Shown in pieces: positions 7,480 through 12,993 of a stretch of DNA of 14,962 nt. The translations under genes and the position numbers were made by a program. Positions within the stretch are counted from its first letter, which is position 1. Each line of letters begins with the position of its first letter. This stretch comes from Pavlovales sp. CCMP2436 (taxonomy: Eukaryota; Haptophyta; Pavlovophyceae; Pavlovales): NCBI GenBank assembly GCA_026770615.1, contig MU631554.1:188836-203797 (forward strand). Reading direction: 5' to 3'. A model generated the notes under the pieces. It saw only the letters and a list, made by a program, of their open reading frames with translations, was not told the origin of the DNA and did not search any database.

Positions 7480-7613
7480 CGGGCAGAGATCACGACTTGC
7501 CTCTTCGCCCGCGCGGACGGCAGCGGGCGGGTGGAAGGAGGCCGCCTGGGAGCTCGCCGCCGCCCTCGGACGGGCGCACAACACCCCAAACCCGAGCGCC
7601 GGCCCGCGCGGCG
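7480..7613. promoter_or_regulatory. Presumed bidirectional promoter, duplicated at 10625-10751
   Basis: The spacer between the divergent ATGs at 7479 and 7614 is GC-rich and has no obvious TATA box. Bases 7482-7609, nearly the whole spacer, recur in inverted orientation at 10625-10751 with only a few differences, and there too the block lies between divergent reading frames. Promoter activity is inferred from position; the sequence match is direct. Confidence 0.6.
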
Positions 7614-8818
7614 ATGGCCAGCAGCGCGCCGGAGCCCTCGCCGATGGCTGGTTCCACGTGCCTCGCGTGCCACAGCGGCCTCGCGGCCGGCGCGGGCGTC
7701 ACCTACGCGCCGCCGTGCGAGCACGGCCGCCTGCACCAGCTCTGCTTCCTCGAGCTCTCGCTCGGCCAGGAGCTCGTGCTCTGCCCGCAGTGCGACGGGG
7801 TGTGGGCGGTGATGGAGTGGACCAAGTGGGTGCAGGCGCCTGCCGACGAGACGACCGGGACGCGCGGTGGCAAAGGGCGCCAGCGTGCACTGCCTGCACC
7901 GACTCGCTCGCCGGTCCTGCGCGCGCCGCGCCCCGCCGGCACGCTTCACGGACGCGCACCCATGGATGCTGCGTGCGCCGACCTGGCGGACGACCTGGCG
8001 GCGATGCGGGCGTTGGACAACCGGGCGCAGCTGGCGTTCGTCGCAGTCGCGCGGGGCGCAGATGGGGCGGCGCCGCTCGAGTCCTACAAGCTGCACGCGG
8101 GACAGCCGGGCAAGGAGTACGTTGGGCGGGCAGCGGCGGCGCTCGGCGGCGTCGCGCGCGAGTTCCTCGTCACCCGGCCGGCGGTGACGGGCGGTGAGAC
8201 GGCGAGCGACGAGACCGCCGCCGCGCGCGGCATCGAGGATATGGTCGAGGGGTTTGCGCTCGAGGCTGCGCCGCTCTCGGTATTCTTCTGGGCGCTGGTC
8301 GGGGCCGCGGCCGGCGCGGTCTCGATCGTCACGGGAACCGCGCGCGCGCTCAGCAAGCTGCCTGCCGCGGCGCTGGCCCTCTTCTCGATCACGTGCAAGG
8401 CGCTCTCGCCCGCCCACACGCCGCCGTTCGCCGAGCTCATGGCGCGCATGATGCTCGTCACGAACACGTCCTACTCGGTCAAGACGATGCTCAGCTACAC
8501 CTCGGTCGCTGAGTTGGAGACGTCGGCGCGCGCCAAGGTGACACCGCACACCACACTCCACCGACAAAGCGCCGCCTCCTGGGTGCACTCAACCTCCTCG
8601 ACTCGCCAAACTGCGCCATGCTTTCCACGGCCGAACTCGCGCGCCTCTCGGTGCGGGCCAGCGACCTCGCGGTGGCCGCTGCCAGCCTCGCCGCGCAGCT
8701 TTTCAAGGGTCTCGCCTCGAAGGTTGCGGCAAGCGAGAACCGCCCGCCCGGTGGCGCATCCGTGTGTATTGCGGGGGGCTTACACATGGCGGCACCGCGC
8801 TCGGAAGCCGCGAAATAA
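7614..8818 (+). CDS. RING-H2 protein with hydrophobic segments (probable E3 ubiquitin ligase), frame broken once
   Basis: From ATG 7614 the first part (308 residues, to 8537) contains a RING-H2 signature: C16, C19, C35, H37, H41, C44, C57, C60, with family-like spacing C-x2-C-x15-C-x-H-x3-H-x2-C-x12-C-x2-C. RING-H2 domains bind two zinc ions and usually recruit ubiquitin E2 enzymes; substrates are unknown. A Pro/Arg-rich linker (90-116), a helical region (117-190) and hydrophobic stretches at about 219-242 and 249-262 follow, suggesting membrane attachment. After 8537 the frame becomes Ser/Arg-rich shadow sequence, while another frame carries protein-like sequence (LLGALNLLDSPNCAMLSTAE) to TAA at 8816-8818. 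Removing 8538-8569, a 32-nt segment with GT and AG ends, joins the two in frame (ARAK|RRLLGAL), giving 390 residues. That is a very short intron or a frameshift. AATAAA overlaps the stop. Confidence 0.65.
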
Positions 8819-8865
8819 ACTTTATCTGTCTAGCACAGTTAAGAAAATATTAGATTTATTCTACT

Positions 8866-8958
8866 GATAGGGATTCATGCTGGAGTTGTGACTCTTCTTA
8901 ACGTTGTGCTGGTCTGAGCGCTGCGTCGCCCATTGTCTGCTGCGTGCCTTAGTCGGCT
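8866..8958. repeat. 92-bp direct repeat, copy 2
   Basis: Same orientation as copy 1 and about 1.7 kb away, starting GATAGGGATTCATGC and ending GCCTTAGTCGGCT. Here it is not attached to the coding part of the 75-residue gene: the match stops at the last two codons before the stop. It lies 47 bp downstream of the RING gene stop. Confidence 0.85.
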
Positions 8959-9310
8959 AAGTTATTATATTTTTAATGAAGGGGGGTTCCGGCTGACGGT
9001 GTTTTAAGTTCTAGGATTGATGAAGGGAGGTCCCTATATTATATGATGGCCGGTAGTTATGAAATAACATGTAAGTTAATATGTTAATCTTGAAGCGCGC
9101 TTCTGCCATGAACGCATAATAGTACACATAATTAATATTACTATTTTACTTGCGTATAGAATTAGTCAGGTTCATGTATTAAAAAGAAATAAAATAGTTA
9201 CTGCCGTGCGTGATTCCATGTTCTAGCAATATTTCTAGTTAGTTACCATATTAGTTTATAACCCTATAATTTTATATCCTGGTCAATAGTTTCGTATAAT
9301 TAATAACTAA
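8959..9310. other. AT-rich spacer
   Basis: About 350 bp of AT-rich DNA between the RING gene/direct repeat and the 3' end of the next minus-strand gene. It is rich in TAA, TTA and TATA motifs in all frames and has no open frame worth noting. AATAAA-like motifs are present (for example near 9188). No RNA gene is seen. Confidence 0.6.
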
Positions 9311-9722
9311 CTATCTGCCGTACAGGTCCTGGCCGGTGGTGTGCGTGAGGAGGCGGCGCGCCGCGGCGCAGCAGTCCTCCATCTCCACCAAGATGAGCTC
9401 AAGCGCCTCGTGACGCTCCTGGCGGCGCGTGCTCGGGAAGTGGCCGGACGGGTCCATCCACTTGACGCGCTGCCGCAGCGCGCGCGCATCCTCGCTGGCA
9501 GCCGTGGGCGCGGCAGGGTCGGCGAGCACGTGTCTCGCCCGCCGAAGTAGACAAGCTGAGCAGGCGCGCGAAGCTCGCGGCGTCGAGGAGGTCGGACGTT
9601 GCCGCCCCCGCCGAGGAGGGCCCCGCCAAGCCAAGGGCGGCCCACGCCCCCGCGAGCGCGCGGGCGAGGGCGAGGTAGAGGGCCACCACGAGGAGGAGCG
9701 CGTCCACCAGCAGCGCCGTCAT
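9311..9722 (-). CDS. Small protein with an N-terminal hydrophobic anchor, unknown function, frame broken once
   Basis: ATG 9722 starts MTALLVDALLLVVALYLALA, which with the next ~15 residues forms a long hydrophobic segment (about 3-36): a signal anchor or signal peptide. The frame then runs through GPSSAGAATSDLLDAASFAR and turns into Arg/Ala shadow sequence near 9550. A different frame carries a convincing C-terminus with VLADPAAPTAASEDARALRQ, a VKWMDPSGHFP stretch, a helical ALELILVEMEDC segment and a final TTGQDLYGR, ending at TAG 9311-9313. Removing 9534-9552 (19 nt, GT...AG on the minus strand) joins them in frame (LLSL|HVLADP) and gives 130 residues. The alternative is a frameshifted pseudogene or assembly error. 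I recognise no family. It lies 215 bp downstream of, and codirectional with, the gene at 9938-10551. Confidence 0.5.
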
Positions 9723-9868
9723 AATGGCCTCGCCAGGCCGCAGCGGGGGTCGACAAGCGGACGCGCGCGAGCCGGGGAGTCGACGAACGAGGCCGATCGG
9801 GGGGCTTCGGCCACTCAGGCGCCGGCTCGAGCGCGCGGGAGAGCGACAGGCGGGCCCTCCTAGGCTCC

Positions 9869-9891
9869 GTCCCCCGGGGATTCCGGGGGAC
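9869..9891. other. 9-bp perfect GC hairpin between two minus-strand genes
   Basis: GTCCCCCGG (9869-9877) and CCGGGGGAC (9883-9891) pair perfectly around the 5-nt loop GGATT. It lies 47 bp past the stop of the gene at 9938-10551 and upstream of the gene starting at 9722. A closely related string (CTCCGTCCCCCGACGATT) recurs at 9920-9937 beside that stop. The role is unknown; a 3'-end or RNA-stability element is one possibility. Confidence 0.6.
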
Positions 9892-9937
9892 GGGGGCCTC
9901 GTCTCCCGAGCAGTTTTTCACTCCGTCCCCCGACGAT

Positions 9938-10551
9938 TTAGTGGCCTTGGTTGGCCGCCTTCACGAGGGCGGCCATTGGCGTGACCTCGAGGTCGCGCTG
10001 CGGGGCGACCAGACCGCCGAGGCCCTGCCCTGCGCGCTCCATGATGCACTCCAGCTCCTCCGACGCGAGCGCCACCGGTGCGCGCTCAAAGGCGAGAACG
10101 CGACCCCACGGCTCTTGCACCGAGCCCGGCAGCACAATTTGGAAGCGCTCGGCCGGCTCGGCGCCAGGCTCGGCGCGGCCCGCGTGGAAGTCGGCGCCGC
10201 CGTCGACCTGCGCCTTGAGCGCCGCACCCTTCGACGCGCGGCGGATGAGCTCCTCCTCCGACGAGACGTCGTCGCTTTCGCGGCCATCCGCTGCCCACCG
10301 CGGCCACTGCCGCTGCCCCGCGCAGCAGCAGGCGTGTGAAATTCGGCGCGCGCGAGCACGTCCTCCCAGGTGGGGGCGCCCGCTTCCTCGTCCAGCTGCA
10401 TCGACTCGCTGGCCTCGAGCTCGAGGTGGAGACCTTTAAACGCCTCCGCCTCGGGCTCCTCCGTCCTCCAATAGTGCGGCCGCTTGCGCTCCACATTGGC
10501 AGCGAGGCCCGCCGGCCTGGCGTTGGCCCAGTTGAGGAAGCGCACCATCAT
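9938..10551 (-). CDS. Unrecognised ~188-residue protein, frame broken once
   Basis: ATG 10551 starts MMVRFLNWANARPAGLAANV, followed by a basic stretch (ERKRPHYW) and an acidic region (EEPEAEAF, ELEASESMQLDEEAGAPTWED). The frame then becomes Ser/Arg-rich shadow. From about 10312 another frame carries a protein-like C-terminus with GRESDDVSSEEELIRRASKG, FQIVLPGSVQEPWGRVLAFE and APVALASEELECIMERAGQG, ending LVKAANQGH at TAA 9938-9940. Removing 10313-10359 (47 nt, GT...AG on the minus strand) fuses the parts in frame (TWED|RQWPRW), giving 188 residues. I do not recognise a family; the basic N-terminus would allow organelle targeting, which is inference. The reading frame continues upstream of the ATG into the duplicated promoter block, but without another ATG. 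Confidence 0.5.
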
Positions 10552-10624
10552 CGGAGCCGCGCCAGGCGTACGTCCCCACAGGGCAGGCGGCCAGGCGCTC
10601 CGCGAGGCGACCAAGCGCGGGCCG

Positions 10625-10751
10625 GCGCGGGCCGACGCTCGGGTTTGGGGTGTTGTGCGCCCGTCCGAGGGCGGCGGCGAGCTCCTAAGCGGCCTCCTTC
10701 CACCCGCCCGCTGCCGTCCGCGCGCGCGAAGAGGCAAGTCTGATCTCTGCC
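10625..10751 (-). repeat. Inverted second copy of the divergent-promoter block (7482-7609)
   Basis: Read on the minus strand it begins GGCAGAGATCAGACTTGCCT and runs to GGCCCGCGC, matching 7482-7609 at nearly every base apart from a few substitutions and a 1-nt length difference. Relative to the genes, it lies 5' of the 9938-10551 gene in the same orientation as copy 1 lies 5' of the RING gene. Its other end abuts, at 10751/10752, the start of the plus-strand Ser/Pro-rich frame. Confidence 0.9.
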
Positions 10752-11933
10752 TGTTCAGCTTACCGAGATGCAAAAAGGGGCAAAAAGAAACCCCTCCCCT
10801 TCGAGGCACTACGCCACGCGCACGAGCAAGGAGGCGAGATTGACAGCAGCAAGTCCATCAGCGCTGCGTTGGGAGGCCACGTGCGGACAATGCGATACAG
10901 CATCGAGCACGGCGGCCAACTCTCGGCAGGGGAAAGGGAGTGGTTGGTTACCGAAACCACGAGGTGCGGGTTTACCGAGGTGGCCGAGTACTTGCGCTCT
11001 GCCGAGCAGGCAGGCAGCGCGCCGAGCACCACGGGTAGTCCAAACGCCGAGCACACGGCAAGCGCGCTGTCGGGCGGGTTACCGAACACACCGCCAAGCC
11101 CGCCGCCGCCGAGCCCACCGCCGCCAAGCCCGCCACCACCAAGCCCGAACGTGTCGCCTAGCCCGCTGCTGCTGAGGATTCGCACCCTGCCAGCGCGAAG
11201 CGCGCTGTCGCTGTCCAACGCGCCGTCATGCGAGTCGCTGAGCGCGCCACCGAGCACAGCACAGACGCTCAGTGCGCCACCGAGCGCTGCGCCACCGCCG
11301 GACGCGGCGCCGAAGCTAGCGCTGAGCGTGTCGCCGCTATCGAGCGTGCCCAGGGTATCGCCGCTGCAGGGCGTGTCGGAGAACGCACTGCTGGGCGCGC
11401 CAAGAGTGTCGCCGCCGAGCGAGCCGCCGCTGGGTGCGCTGCTTGCGCTGCCGCCGCCATCGCCGGGCACGCTGCGCGCCGAGCCGCCCGTAGAAAGGTG
11501 CGTCCACCCCCAACACACTGCCCAGCCCGTTCCCCAGCCCTCTCCATCGCCGCCATCCCCACCGTCGCCAAAGCCTACCGTGCTGTCGGTGCCCCCACCG
11601 TCGCCCCAGGACTCGCTCACACCGTCGCTGCCCCCACTGGCGCCCACTACTACTGCGCCGTCGGGCGTGCTGCTGAGCGCTTCACTGAGCGCGCGGCCGC
11701 CGCCGAGTGCACAGTCGGGCGTGTCGCCTAGCGCGTCTGCGCCGACGCCCCGCTCAGCTCGATGCCGAGTCAAGCCCCATGCACATCTTTGTCGTGATCT
11801 TCGCTGGCCAGACGCTGGTGGTCGAGGTGGAGCCATACTTCACGGTCGAGACGGTCAAGGACGCTATCACGCTCAAGACCGGCATCGCACGCGACCTCCA
11901 ACTCCTCACCTGCGAAGGCAAACGGTTGGATGA
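10752..11933 (+). CDS. Ser/Pro-rich reading frame with a globular N-terminus, possibly the first ORF of the retroelement
   Basis: One plus frame is open from the promoter block to TGA at 11931-11933. Its first part is protein-like: a Lys-rich start (DAKRGKKKPLPFEALRHAHE), GGEIDSSKSISAALGGHVRT, then GGQLSAGEREWLVTETTRC and GFTEVAEYLRSAEQ. From about 11040 it becomes an extended Ser/Pro/Ala-rich region with an extensin-like SPPPPSPPPPSPPPPSP core near 11095-11145. No ATG precedes the globular part in this frame; the first is at 10894 (MRYSIEHGGQL). Either the 5' exon lies elsewhere (CTGTTCAG at 10751-10758 could be an acceptor) or the ORF is truncated by the upstream rearrangement. The ubiquitin-like ORF starts inside it in another frame. 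The strict S-P-x rhythm favours this strand over the Gly/Ser-rich antisense frame. Confidence 0.4.
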   Translation, partial: CSAYRDAKRGKKKPLPFEALRHAHEQGGEIDSSKSISAALGGHVRTMRYSIEHGGQLSAGEREWLVTETTRCGFTEVAEYLRSAEQAGSAPSTTGSPNAEHTASALSGGLPNTPPSPPPPSPPPPSPPPPSPNVSPSPLLLRIRTLPARSALSLSNAPSCESLSAPPSTAQTLSAPPSAAPPPDAAPKLALSVSPLSSVPRVSPLQGVSENALLGAPRVSPPSEPPLGALLALPPPSPGTLRAEPPVERCVHPQHTAQPVPQPSPSPPSPPSPKPTVLSVPPPSPQDSLTPSLPPLAPTTTAPSGVLLSASLSARPPPSAQSGVSPSASAPTPRSARCRVKPHAHLCRDLRWPDAGGRGGAILHGRDGQGRYHAQDRHRTRPPTPHLRRQTVG

Positions 11934-12993
11934 CCAGCACTCACTCGTCGAGTGCGGTGTCGAGAATCATGCGACGCTGCGCCTCACGAGCCGCATGAGA
12001 CGCGGCGCGTCAAACGACTCCTCCTTCGCAGCCAGCATCGTAGTCTCCTACAACAAGATATACGCGCTGCTTCACGCGGCGGGCGGCCCGATCAGGGTAG
12101 AGCGCTTTAGACCGGGATGCGAGCTTACACGCGCGATCCTCGCTGCGCTGCCCGTCGCGCCGAAGGCCATCGAGCCTAGCGAGATCCCTCCGCGACAAAG
12201 CCGTGCGGACGCGCAGAAGGCCCGCGACAAGACGCTCAAGACTGCATTTAATCTGAGTTACGGAAAGGGGCTGCACATCGACAAGCTCTGGCGCATGGTG
12301 CAAGGCTGCACAGTGGCTCATGAGCTCGCGACCACCTTGATCTTCGCCACCTGCCAGCGTGCACTGCAAGTAATCGACGAGGCTGATACACTTGCCTTCG
12401 ACGACGACCGCAACCGAGTCATCGCTCTCGTCCTAGATGATGTGGACAATTTTCCCAAGTACCGCACCACCGGATGGATGGGGCTCAGTGGCGGAAGTGG
12501 CTCGACCTCAGCACAGGCCAGCCGGCCCTCGCTCTTCGAGGCCCATGCTGCCAAGCATGCCTTCAGGGGCCGGGCGCAAGCTGATGCCAGCGTGTTTGCG
12601 AACATGCTCCCAGTCGCACGCAGAGATGCCCTCGACAACGCCGCCAACGTTGCCGACGAAGCTGCCGCTACGCTCCTACGCCCAACTCTTGACGGGGAAG
12701 CCCGGAAGGACCACATTGCCGGCTCCGTACCACTGTTTCAGCCGCAGCCAAGACCGCCAGCTCAGCCACCGCCGCCACCGGCGCAGCAGCGGCCACCGCA
12801 GCGGTCGCCACTGCATCGCGGTGCGTATGGCGGAGGTTACAGGCGCGACCGTGGTGGGGGGAGGACGGGGGGGGTGCAGGAGGGCGCACGTGCGGCGATT
12901 GCAACGCGCTTTCTGGTGGACATGGGAGACTGCTACCACCACCCCGTCGTCAACGGCAAGCGTCATCGTCGAGCGAGGACGTCGAGCGCCTAA
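11779..12993 (+). CDS. Ubiquitin-like domain fused to a Gag-like region (upstream ORF of a retroelement)
   Basis: ATG 11779 to TAA 12991-12993 gives 404 residues; the frame is open to 11707, but that codon is GTG. Residues 1-76 align with ubiquitin without gaps (start MHIFVVIFAGQTLVVEVEP, end LTSRMRRG), about 32 identities by my count. K27, K33, K48, R72, R74 and G76 positions are kept; K6, K11, K29 and K63 are not, I44 is Thr and G75 is Arg. Residues 77-315 are helical and protein-like (YNKIYALLHAAGGPIRVERF, LHIDKLWRMVQGCTVAHELA), with no family I can name. A Pro/Gln-rich stretch (about 317-345) and an Arg/Gly tract (YRRDRGGGR) follow, as in nucleic-acid-binding Gag tails. Near 12890-12930 another frame encodes TCGDC, possibly a zinc-knuckle relic. 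Reverse-transcriptase-family sequence begins in the next frame from about 12960, so I infer this ORF is the element's upstream part. Confidence 0.6.
   Translation: MHIFVVIFAGQTLVVEVEPYFTVETVKDAITLKTGIARDLQLLTCEGKRLDDQHSLVECGVENHATLRLTSRMRRGASNDSSFAASIVVSYNKIYALLHAAGGPIRVERFRPGCELTRAILAALPVAPKAIEPSEIPPRQSRADAQKARDKTLKTAFNLSYGKGLHIDKLWRMVQGCTVAHELATTLIFATCQRALQVIDEADTLAFDDDRNRVIALVLDDVDNFPKYRTTGWMGLSGGSGSTSAQASRPSLFEAHAAKHAFRGRAQADASVFANMLPVARRDALDNAANVADEAAATLLRPTLDGEARKDHIAGSVPLFQPQPRPPAQPPPPPAQQRPPQRSPLHRGAYGGGYRRDRGGGRTGGVQEGARAAIATRFLVDMGDCYHHPVVNGKRHRRARTSSA

Noticed and set aside
7395..8588. 397-residue minus-strand frame opposite the RING gene
   Set aside because: Arg-rich antisense shadow; the plus strand has an exact RING-H2 cysteine/histidine pattern.
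7170..8958. The 92-bp direct repeats as LTRs of a retrotransposon
   Set aside because: They are short, carry no clear TG...CA ends, and the enclosed DNA encodes a RING-H2 protein and a small unknown rather than Gag or Pol.
10760..11836. 358-residue minus-strand Gly/Ser-rich frame
   Set aside because: Antisense of the Ser/Pro-rich ORF; the protein-like N-terminal segment exists only on the plus strand.
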